Origin: Cylindrotheca closterium
Taxonomy: Eukaryota; Bacillariophyta; Bacillariophyceae; Bacillariales; Bacillariaceae
Length of the DNA: 64,000 nucleotides
Direction: 5' to 3'
NCBI GenBank assembly: GCA_933822405.4
Contig: CAKOGP040002313.1
Span: 549,364-613,363, forward strand
Position 1 is the first letter of the stretch, and each line of letters opens with the position of its first letter. Positions 51,870-60,513 of this stretch are shown here, piece after piece. The notes beneath the pieces were generated by a model. The model saw only the letters and a program-made list of their open reading frames with translations, did not search any database and was not told where the DNA came from. A program made the translations under genes and the position numbers.

Positions 51870-52847
51870 TTACATATATTTGGACCAGATTTGGTCGAAT
51901 CTCTTGTCCGTGTCAAGAGAGCACTTGTCAATCTTGTCTTGGGCATCTACCCAAGAAGCAAAGTTGCACGCCGGGGCCGAGGCCAGGGGCAGAGTGCTAT
52001 TGGAGCTATATGGTGGGCAAGGTGTAAACTTGACGTCTGCCACTGACCTTTTCTGATCCGGGGAACACAAACCTTCGCGAGTATCCAACCAGTTTAGAAA
52101 AGGGCAATCGTCGCCCTTGCAGTCCATGGGAGGACGAGGCAACGATTCTGCTTTTGGAATCAGAATGCTTTGAATGTCTTGTGGACCACTGCTTTGCGTC
52201 AGCATAATGGATCCAGCCAACAAACCGATCGAACTAAGGAAGATACCAGCGGATCTCTTGAATGTGCTGTTACTGGTGGGAGCCTTTGCAGGCTTCTTGT
52301 CCACTGTATGACTACCAGCAGCTGCTGCTGGTTCCACCTCGTTAGAACTGACTTGGCTCGACAGAGACATGGAGTCAGTATCCGATGGAATTTCCGCACC
52401 CATCTTACCAAGGTTTCTGGATGACGCATGCTTCATCTCAGCTTGATCTGCTGCCTCCAAAGACTCTCCTCCTTCTGGTGGGATGACAATGTCTGGTTCT
52501 TCTTTCTTGGGGGCAGGAGATTCAGCGACAGCACTATCTTTGGTATCTTTGGCGGGCTCGCTGATCTCATGCTTAATCAACGGTGGCTCCTCAATTGGAG
52601 GCTCACAAACGCTTGCGCCCGCCGAATCTTGGATAGGCTTCGATAGACCTTCTTTTCTCTTCTCAGTGATTTCTTTCTCGGACGGAGAATATCCGTTGGA
52701 CGATGATGGGTCTTCTGCTCCACGGACTTCAGGATCTCTTGTTGGAGTGGTAGCAACTGATCTTGTTTCATATTCGTCTTCTTCAGTATTAGGTGCCCGC
52801 CGCCTTTGCTGGGGCTGGGGCATCTCTTGGGTCACGCAATTTCCCAT
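51870..52847 (-). CDS. Predicted N-myristoylated/palmitoylated protein with one membrane helix
   Basis: Single exon, 325 aa. ATG 52847 gives MGNCVTQEMPQPQQRR, a textbook myristoylation signal (Gly2) with Cys4 for palmitoylation. I prefer it over the longer frame, whose extra N-terminus is unstructured and lies across the palindromic promoter element. Residues 20-210 are acidic, Pro/Ser/Glu-rich and disordered. One hydrophobic helix (SAGIFLSSIGLLAGSIMLTQ) lies near 225. A compact C-terminal domain has paired cysteines (CKGDDCPFLNWL, GLCSPDQ, FTPCPP, ACNFASWVDAQDKIDKCS). Function unknown. The Cys-rich C-terminal part looks like a small disulphide-bonded or luminal domain. Confidence 0.72.
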   Translation of the reverse strand: MGNCVTQEMPQPQQRRRAPNTEEDEYETRSVATTPTRDPEVRGAEDPSSSNGYSPSEKEITEKRKEGLSKPIQDSAGASVCEPPIEEPPLIKHEISEPAKDTKDSAVAESPAPKKEEPDIVIPPEGGESLEAADQAEMKHASSRNLGKMGAEIPSDTDSMSLSSQVSSNEVEPAAAAGSHTVDKKPAKAPTSNSTFKRSAGIFLSSIGLLAGSIMLTQSSGPQDIQSILIPKAESLPRPPMDCKGDDCPFLNWLDTREGLCSPDQKRSVADVKFTPCPPYSSNSTLPLASAPACNFASWVDAQDKIDKCSLDTDKRFDQIWSKYM

Positions 52848-53487
52848 CTTTGGATGATGGACGAAGAATTTATGGAAGTGTTCTTCTGGCCGTGATTTGT
52901 GTCCGTGGATCGCTGATATGATAGAGAAAACCATTCCGTGCTTTGCGCGCGCTGAGCGCCTCTTCGACACTATTCTTGTTCGATACCGTTTTTGAGGTCT
53001 TGTCGTCACCCGCGCCAATAACCGATTTTTAGTTGTCTTGCTGGCACGTGTACTGAACCAAGTACTGTGGTACACGTACACGTGTACAAGGTGACCGGTA
53101 CACGTACCAGGTACCGTACCGGTCAGGAAATTCATGAAAACGATAGAAATCCAATCCAAGTACAAACTCTGTTCCAATCAACCACAACATAGTAGTCGAA
53201 TGATGATGATGCTCCCAATATTTATAAGAAATGTTTCCTATTATATTAGTTCTTACATCGTTCGTAGTAGTTGCAAAAGAACAACTCCCGAACAATATGT
53301 GAATTTATAAAATCAACTTCATATGAAAAAAGGTCCTTGCTTAAACCACCGAACATAGCAACCACAGTGGTTCGTAAAAATGCAGGCCCTGACGAAAATA
53401 TTGACAGACACGCACATATATACATGTATATATATAGATTTCAAAAACGGCAAACCCTTCCTGCCAACCAGCCAAACCACCTCTTGG
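52848..53487. other. Intergenic region with GTAC-rich promoter
   Basis: 640 bp upstream of the myristoylated-protein gene. Contains a dense cluster of GTAC/ACGTGTAC words (53040-53125). Confidence 0.5.
53076..53087. promoter_or_regulatory. Palindrome GTACACGTGTAC in a GTAC cluster
   Basis: Third exact copy of the 12-bp palindrome, 229 bp before the start at 52847, within a cluster of further GGTACC/GTACACGTAC words up to 53125. Candidate bHLH/bZIP site. Confidence 0.42.
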
Positions 53488-54618
53488 TTACAAATCCATG
53501 TCAAACGCCGCATCCATATCCGGACTATCATCGTTGAAGGACATGGGAGTATCTGCTTGCTGGTTTGCTCCTCCATGCACGGTCATGGGGGAGGGACCCA
53601 ACGAAAAGTGGCTCATGGATGTGGGTGCTTGTGCCGCAGCTTGGGATGGAAGCATTGGCGAAAAGACAGTGCCATTGGGTCGATAATGTTGTGGGAGTGG
53701 ATCCGACAAGGACCTGGCCAATGGTCTGAATCCAGCCTCGTAGACTACACTGTTGCTCAAGCTAGTCCCCAGTCGGCTGGGTGGTTCCAATTTGGTTTGC
53801 ATAATTTCAAAAGCTGTCAAGGATGTTGAAAGCATATTTGAATCTTCCTGATCTTCATCGTAAAAGCCAAAGGTAGGCCTGAAAGTTTCCTGTTGATTTT
53901 GATTTTGACTGACGAAACCAGCTGTGTTCTGCATATCGTCCTTGACCAGCTGGGAAGCATCACTCAGTAAGGCCGAGAGGGACGAAGAAACATTGTTGTT
54001 GGAGCTATTTTCGCCGTTGTTGTTGTCTTTCTGATTCCGTTTTTCTTGACTTTGCTGTCTAATGCCTTTGAGTTTCCGTGCTTGTTGCATGCGCTCTCCA
54101 ATCGATTGTGTAGGGGGAACTGACTGATACTTTTTGAGACGATCGTATTGCATGATTCGCCCAGAAGCTGGCTCGCGGTAACTCGAAGGACCATCAATGA
54201 AACGCCCTTTTTGATGAGAATCACGTAAAGATCCATAACTCGTAACTTCGGATGGTGGATCTTCTAGGTAGGCTTCTGATAAGGCCATTGGTGGCAAAGA
54301 CATCAGATTGGTTTCCGATTTACTCAAAGAACCAAGATAGGGAGCCTTGAGCTCGTTCTCTTGCTTGATGGAAATGCTGCTCTTTCCATTTGCAGGCCCA
54401 GGTTGGGTATCATATGGCGTTTGCTGCTTTTGCCTTATTTTCAAGGCATCCAGTTCCACGTCAATAATGCTCTCATCGCTGTCGCTGTGATCAAACTCGT
54501 CTTCCTTACTGGATTTGCTTTGAATGATGGCAATGGGACTTGATCGGACGTGCGAACGGGACAACGACATTGCTCCGTAGTCGTGAGTCGTCGAAGGGTA
54601 AACGGAACTTTCAATCAT
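53488..54618 (-). CDS. Hypothetical Ser/Gln/Asn-rich protein, 376 aa
   Basis: Single exon from ATG 54618. Hydrophilic and largely disordered. It has an acidic DHSDSDESIIDVELD patch near 45, a basic helix SIGERMQQARKLKGIRQQSQ near 170, and a poly-Asn/Ser stretch. The C-terminus is Pro/Met/Phe-rich and ends DDSPDMDAAFDMDL, an acidic-hydrophobic tail like a transactivation segment. A conserved-looking segment FYDEDQEDSNMLSTSLTAFE lies about residue 253. No DNA-binding domain is visible, so a co-regulator role is only a guess. Confidence 0.72.
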   Translation of the reverse strand: MIESSVYPSTTHDYGAMSLSRSHVRSSPIAIIQSKSSKEDEFDHSDSDESIIDVELDALKIRQKQQTPYDTQPGPANGKSSISIKQENELKAPYLGSLSKSETNLMSLPPMALSEAYLEDPPSEVTSYGSLRDSHQKGRFIDGPSSYREPASGRIMQYDRLKKYQSVPPTQSIGERMQQARKLKGIRQQSQEKRNQKDNNNGENSSNNNVSSSLSALLSDASQLVKDDMQNTAGFVSQNQNQQETFRPTFGFYDEDQEDSNMLSTSLTAFEIMQTKLEPPSRLGTSLSNSVVYEAGFRPLARSLSDPLPQHYRPNGTVFSPMLPSQAAAQAPTSMSHFSLGPSPMTVHGGANQQADTPMSFNDDSPDMDAAFDMDL

Positions 54619-55727
54619 AAGTTCTTTGCCACTGTGGGAGAAATGGAGGCAAAGCAGTTGTGTGACTGGCTGTTGTTACACTAATATATCTTGCTGCCTT
54701 GTAAGAGTTTCACCACTCTTTGTTAGTTAGGGAGGCAATGGGTTCCTATAATGTGTGTAGGGATAACGTCTTTCTCCATTGCAAACCTCTTACAAAAATC
54801 AAGGCAGCACACACGTATATAATGCACNNNNNNNNNNNNNNNNNNNNNNNNNNNNNNNNNNNNNNNNNNNNNNNNNNNNNNNNNNNNNNNNNNNNNNNNN
54901 NNNNNNNNNNNNNNNNNNNNNNNNNNNNNNNNNNNNNNNNNNNNNNNNNNNNNNNNNNNNNNNNNNNNNNNNNNNNNNNNNNNNNNNNNNNNNNNNNNNN
55001 NNNNNNNNNNNNNNNNNNNNNNNNNNNNNNNNNNNNNNNNNNNNNNNNNNNNNNNNNNNNNNNNNNNNNNNNNNNNNNNNNNNNNNNNNNNNNNNNNNNN
55101 NNNNNNNNNNNNNNNNNNNNNNNNNNNNNNNNNNNNNNNNNNNNNNNNNNNNNNNNNNNNNNNNNNNNNNNNNNNNNNNNNNNNNNNNNNNNNNNNNNNN
55201 NNNNNNNNNNNNNNNNNNNNNNNNNNNNNNNNNNNNNNNNNNNNNNNNNNNNNNNNNNNNNNNNNNNNNNNNNNNNNNNNNNNNNNNNNNNNNNNNNNNN
55301 NNNNNNNNNNNNNNNNNNNNNNNNNNNNNNNNNNNNNNNNNNNNNNNNNNNNNNNNNNNNNNNNNNNNNNNNNNNNNNNNNNNNNNNNNNNNNNNNNNNN
55401 NNNNNNNNNNNNNNNNNNNNNNNNNNNNNNNNNNNNNNNNNNNNNNNNNNNNNNNNNNNNNNNNNNNNNNNNNNNNNNNNNNNNNNNNNNNNNNNNNNNN
55501 NNNNNNNNNNNNNNNNNNNNNNNNNNNNNNNNNNNNNNNNNNNNNNNNNNNNNNNNNNNNNNNNNNNNNNNNTGGGTGCACCATCGATCGGAATCATCAT
55601 CAAACATCCGCGTGTCAGTTTTGTTTCGTTGGCATTTCACGCATCATTTTGAATCTGCTGGAGAGATACAGTACCAGGTAGTAACGGCAAGGAAAGGTTC
55701 AGTCCTCAACTAGAATAGAAAGGTCCG
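54619..55727. other. Intergenic region with large assembly gap
   Basis: About 210 bp of sequence, a 745-N gap (54828-55572) and 155 bp. All frames crossing the gap are artefacts of N. A gene inside the gap cannot be excluded. Confidence 0.6.
54828..55572. other. Assembly gap (745 N)
   Basis: Run of N; true length unknown. Confidence 0.99.
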
Positions 55728-56689
55728 ATGAGAGTTTCCACACTACAATTCACGCTGTTATATTGCTCAATACAATGCTTTCAACTGTCCCATGGCATCC
55801 AAAGAGAGTCGTCGTCTTTGTCCATGACGACGCAAAAATCATGCCTGCTGTGTCGAGGCGGACAACAACAGTATTCCAACGATCCTTATAATGCTTTACC
55901 ACAAAACAATGATTACAATCCCAACAGCTACAATCCACAAAATCTACCACAAGATCCGGATCACATCTTTCAAGAAGCATTCCAAGATCGCGTCGATCAA
56001 TGGCGACAAGAGCAAATCCAACATCGGGATCAAATGTCCTTTAATGAAAAAACGTCTCTGAGAGATTCCAAGGGCCGGATGAAGTTAATGGCTACAGCGG
56101 GCAAGGGAGCCCGGGCGTTTCTTTTTGGGATTCTCATGTGGCGAAACATCCATTTGATGGAGGTGGCGGACAAGACGACCAAGGGATCCTGGAAATCATT
56201 TTTGGTTGGTAACTTGGCCATCTTATTCATGGGTAACTTTGCCGGAGTCTGTGCAGCCATCACGGGGTCGAGTGGGCATGCGGCTACCAAACGGTTCAAG
56301 GCCATTTTGAATTTGGACAAGCTGCTGGAGGTTGTGTTGCTGGTTTGGTACTTGTTGCGACTGACCTTCATCCCAAACAAACATGTACCACGAGAAATTT
56401 ACATTGCGAGCATCTTTCATTCCATCTTCTTTCTCATTCAATCCCAATCCTTTACAAGAATCTCATGGTAAGTGTTTTGCTTTGTGCATTTTGAAATGAC
56501 GTCTGATCGGATATTTGTGTCTAAACATTTTCCTCGCTCGATCTAATCTGTCATAGGGATGACAAGCTGTTTGGTGCATTCGGTGCCAAGCCAGTAGACG
56601 AAGATTTCGATGACAAGCCACCGGGATATCCAGATGCATCGATGAATCAATATCCCCCGCAGAATGACAATTATGAACACAGGGCGTAA
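55728..56689 (+). CDS. Plastid-leader membrane protein of unknown function
   Basis: Two exons, 55728-56467 and 56557-56689, 290 aa. Start MRVSTLQFTLLYCSIQCFQL, a signal peptide with a CF plastid-type cleavage motif, then LLCRGGQQQ and an Asn/Tyr/Pro/Gln-rich linker. The ordered part starts near DPDHIFQEAFQDRVDQW. It has three to four hydrophobic helices (KGARAFLFGILMWRNIHLM; FLVGNLAILFMGNFAGVCAA; LLEVVLLVWYLLRLTFI; IASIFHSIFFLIQSQSF). The tail is FGAFGAKPVDEDFDDKPPGY. The splice restores SWDDKLFGAFG. I recognise no family. Location in a plastid membrane follows from the leader; the role is unknown. Confidence 0.78.
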
Positions 56690-56770
56690 AAATCTAAATT
56701 TCTAATTGTTTACAGCGTCGACCTATTACCAATAGTAAAATTGACACTAAAGCTATCAAAATACATTCCA

Positions 56771-58708
56771 TCATGGGAACACAGGAGGAGACTCAGGTTG
56801 TAACCTCCGTCCATTGATTCTCCCTGGAGATATCGGACTTTGTCTCCCTTTTACTTTGCGTGATTGTGGTGTAGTTTCAACGACACCTTTCATGACAGAT
56901 AGATCCGCCGCGTCGTCAATTGCTCGACGGTTCTCCTGCTCCTTTTCATTTCTTTCAGCTGCCTTTTGCATCAAACCTCGTACATCCATTGGTTTGTCGT
57001 TCCGCAGTCTGGCTTCTGTAATAAGTCTCTCTTGTGCAAGTTCATGCGCCGACCGAAGCGCTGCCATCCGAGTTTCAAAAGCTTTCGAAAGCTTGTAGAG
57101 ATCCTGTCGGAATTTCTCATCGTGAGCCAGTGCAGGGTCAATCTCGATAGCAGCTTGTGTAGAGTACATTCCAGAAGCTGGATTGAAACCACTTGGTGAT
57201 AGAGGGCCTGAGCTTCCATTCTGATAGGTGATCCCATTTCCCGCATGATCTGTCGAACTGATGGCAACGGTTGCAAGTCCGCTGATATCATCTGGGCCTG
57301 ATGAACCCTGAGGTGCTGGAAGCTCCGGCGTATCTAGTGATCGACTACTTTTGACAGCATCTTTCTCGACTTCTCGCTTCTTCTTTACTCGATCAAGCTT
57401 TTTCCGCAGCAGATCTACGACTCGTCTCAGAGCTAGCAAACCAGGCTTTCGATTGTAGGAATCAGCCAATTTCAAATATTTTGCTCGTGCATCCGCCTCG
57501 GCTGTAGACGTTTCACCCATGTGCATTTCTCGCAGAGCAATCACTTCCTTTCGAACAAATGGGTGGGAGCTTAATTGAGCAGAATCGTGACGCTGACTGG
57601 CTTCTTTTTGGCAACAACAACGAACAAAATCAAGCATCTCCGGAGACCAATTGTCAGGATCCGCCATTGTTGGCGCGGGCTTGGTAGGAATCACAAAAAT
57701 AGCCCGAAGTGGATGTAGATTAGCGTGAGGTGGTGATCCTTCCGCCATTTCTATGGCTGTGATTCCCAGGGACCAGACATCTGCACGTCCATCGTAGTGT
57801 GATTCCCTAATTACTTCCGGAGCCATCCAATATGGTGAACCAACCACCGTTTTTCGTTTGTTAATTGTGTTCGACAACTCAGCAGAAACCCCAAAATCTG
57901 CCAATTTGACATGGCCACCTGCTGTCAGTAATACATTCCCACATTTAATATCACGATGGCAGACGTTGGCAACACCATGCAAGTACTCCAAGCCAAGAAC
58001 AATCGATGCGCAGACAGCTCGAATGCAATCTTCTGGCAGCACAATTCCATTATTCGCCTCCAACAGATCACTCATACTTCCTCCCTCACAGAATTCCATG
58101 ACGATCCACATTTCCCCAGGTTTCTTTGTTGGTGGCTTGATAAAGCACTCACAATATCCCACAATATACGGTGAGTCACACCGACTCAAGATATCAATTT
58201 CCCCCTTGATCTTTTCTTCTTCACTGGCGGAACTACTGGCATTTGCAATAATCTTTACCGCCACGACCGCACCCGATGGCCTATGCTTTGCCTTGTACAC
58301 CGCCCCAAAGGACCCTTCGCCCATTAGATTGAGGATTTCCAGCTCCCGTGATCTGTCGGACGAAATCTGCTGTCGATGGTGGAAAGAAAGAGAACGTTTT
58401 TGTAAGGACATACGCTGCAACAGTGTTTCAGATGGCGAACGAATGTGCATCGGAAGATATGATTCTTCTTTTGCATCTTCTGCCAAGATCGGAGAAGTTG
58501 TGATAATGTAAGGAGGCCGAGGCCTTTGGTGCAAGATGGTGGTGGAAGTGGCAGGCGGCATGGTCTCTTCGGCTTTATTGTGATTGTGGGGAGCAGATTG
58601 AGTGTGTCTGCTTCTTTGTTCTGCTGCTGCTGCTGCTGATGACGATGATGATGCATTCAGTTCTTCTTGTCGTGCAACTTGAAAGGTTTGAATCGCCAAT
58701 GAGTTCAT
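56771..58708 (-). CDS. STE20/MST-like Ser/Thr kinase with C-terminal helical (SARAH-like) region
   Basis: Single exon, 645 aa from ATG 58708. Kinase domain about 122-400: GEGSFGAVYKAKHRPSG (Gly loop), VAVKII (catalytic Lys), a GCK-type CHRDIKCGNVLL (HRD), LADFGVSAEL (DFG), VVGSPYWMAPEVI (activation segment and APE) and ADVWSLGITAIEMAEG. GSPYWMAPEVI and the C-helix type place it with MST1/2-Hippo or related germinal-centre kinases. After a disordered linker a helix DEKFRQDLYKLSKAFETRMA (about 525-545) looks like a SARAH dimerisation helix, followed by more coiled coil. All catalytic residues are present. Upstream is a Ser/Ala/Gln-rich N-terminus. Pathway partners cannot be read here. Confidence 0.92.
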   Translation of the reverse strand: MNSLAIQTFQVARQEELNASSSSSAAAAAEQRSRHTQSAPHNHNKAEETMPPATSTTILHQRPRPPYIITTSPILAEDAKEESYLPMHIRSPSETLLQRMSLQKRSLSFHHRQQISSDRSRELEILNLMGEGSFGAVYKAKHRPSGAVVAVKIIANASSSASEEEKIKGEIDILSRCDSPYIVGYCECFIKPPTKKPGEMWIVMEFCEGGSMSDLLEANNGIVLPEDCIRAVCASIVLGLEYLHGVANVCHRDIKCGNVLLTAGGHVKLADFGVSAELSNTINKRKTVVGSPYWMAPEVIRESHYDGRADVWSLGITAIEMAEGSPPHANLHPLRAIFVIPTKPAPTMADPDNWSPEMLDFVRCCCQKEASQRHDSAQLSSHPFVRKEVIALREMHMGETSTAEADARAKYLKLADSYNRKPGLLALRRVVDLLRKKLDRVKKKREVEKDAVKSSRSLDTPELPAPQGSSGPDDISGLATVAISSTDHAGNGITYQNGSSGPLSPSGFNPASGMYSTQAAIEIDPALAHDEKFRQDLYKLSKAFETRMAALRSAHELAQERLITEARLRNDKPMDVRGLMQKAAERNEKEQENRRAIDDAADLSVMKGVVETTPQSRKVKGRQSPISPGRINGRRLQPESPPVFP

Positions 58709-59436
58709 CAAAACCTCAGACTGCCGGTACAGTTTGTGGAACTATGTATCATAAAACGAACTGGTCGCTTGGTATGCTGGATCCAGTTTTTGTGTGCACC
58801 GCCATGTTCATCAAAATAAATGTACCTGCAAGTAACCGTCAGCGGCAGCGGCAGCATAGTTCGAAAATTGTGCTTTTTGTAAACACTCGTACTAACGACC
58901 TTCCCGCGGGAACCACAAACCCTTGTATTCAAGTTTTCCAAGCCGCAAAAAAAACGGTTCATCCCCGGTTTGCACCAAAGCCTCACTCAAACCTGCCTGC
59001 TTCACCCTGTCACCATCCTTGACTTTATCCTTCACTTGGTCTTCTTCATCCATCCTGCAATCTGGGGACACTTACAGACATGATACTGAAAATATTAAGG
59101 GGGTGCTGAAACCTTGGGAGGATTGTCAATGACATTTGAATCGACCTCTCTGGCTTGAATTCGCTCACGCAATCAGACCGGTGCTCAGCACGTGCCCACT
59201 ATTAATTGTTAGGAAATGGTCCAGTCGTAGAGGTCCAAATTCCGTCGATTTGACTCACCAACGGCCAATTTCAAATTATGTGTTGGTTGCACATGTATGA
59301 TAATGCCAGTTAGTACCAAGGATAAAGTGTTAGTACAAGGTGATTATCAGATTATTGTACTGCCTGTAATAATGGTAACTACAAAAGAGGCTTGAACGTC
59401 CCGGGCGCATATCTATAATGTATAGTATCCATCACT
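58709..59436. other. Intergenic region, no gene seen
   Basis: 728 bp between the kinase start and the 3' end of COQ4. Several short plus-strand frames but none with domain or splice support. Confidence 0.45.
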
Positions 59437-60375
59437 TTACAAATCAACTTGTGGTGCAGGCTTGAGGTTCAATCGACCTCGTAGGTCTGCCAAGGGTGTT
59501 TCAAACTCCTCTTCGTAATACACATTCATAAGTGGAGTGGAAGATTGGCTCGCCTCCAATGCCCAAGGAAGATATTGAGTCATGAGAATCCTGCGTTCCT
59601 TGGAATCCAGTCGCAAAGCACCAACGGTGGACGATAGAGCCGCAATGGGAAGACCAGTCTGAAAGAGCTCTAGGTATTTTAGTCCCAACTCACCCAAGAC
59701 AGTTGGAGGGAGCCCCGTAATGGCGTGCCAAAAGTCGTGATTCTAGAACGAATATATTATATGAGATATGACATGACATATTCTACAATTGAAAAATTCA
59801 ATAAGAAAAAAGCAAGTCACTGGCAAACGTACCTGTCGATATCGAAGCATAATATAGGCCAAGGTTTCATCTTCAATGTATTTCACTGGATCTCTTCCAT
59901 CCGGATCGAACCCATGCGATTTGAGAAACTTTCCATAGGCTTGACCAAATGTTAATGGTACGTCTGGGTCTTCTGGGACACTGTCAATGAGCTCTTGGTA
60001 CGGAATTGTTGCTTTTCGGACGACCGGGCGATCTTCTAAAATTCGCCTCCCGGTTTCATCTGCCATCATTTGTGCCTGTATTCGTTCCAATGACACTTGT
60101 CCCGTGATTTCTCCTAATCCAGCAACTGCATCGGCTCTGGTCGGATCCGCAAAGGCAGTAGTAGCATGGTGGATGGCGAGGGCAATCTTTTGATGTGGAA
60201 AACGAAAATTCTCATTGGTCTTCGGTGGTCGAGGAGATCCATAGAAAGGTGGTTCCTCCAAAGTAGTTGTAGACAAGGATCGAATGGAATCTAGATTGCG
60301 ATGAGAAGCCCTACTGATTGACTTTATTGGTACAGCCGACCTGCAAAGCAATACTGTGCTGTGCTTTCGGATCAT
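59437..60375 (-). CDS. COQ4: COQ4, ubiquinone biosynthesis protein
   Basis: Two exons, 60375-59833 and 59742-59437, 282 aa. Start MIRKHSTVLLCRSAVPIKSI is a mitochondrial presequence (RNLDSIRSLSTT). The core shows IHHATTAFADPTRADAVAGL, GEITGQ, MMADETGRRILEDRP and SFGFDPDGRD-type segments. Across the intron RYRQ-NHDFWHAITG and LPPTVLGELG restore the HD-x2-H...E metal motif of COQ4. COQ4 organises the coenzyme Q synthome on the inner mitochondrial membrane and has been reported to act in C1 decarboxylation/hydroxylation. The metal-binding residues are all present. Confidence 0.96.
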
Positions 60376-60513
60376 CTTGGGAGAGTACTTTTTGTGTTGT
60401 GTTTTTGATTTGAGGTTTTTGTTTGGACTAACTTAGGCCTTTATAACGTTTTACCATCATCAACTATCTTCAACTGACACAAAACACGAAACATACAGTA
60501 CAACCTCGACAAA

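Noticed and set aside
52848..53177. 110-residue N-terminal extension of the MGNC protein
   Set aside because: Crosses the GTACACGTGTAC cluster and is not protein-like. MGNCVTQE is a strong myristoylation start.
54723..55681. Open frames of about 300 codons across the N gap
   Set aside because: Frames consist almost entirely of N; only artefactual.
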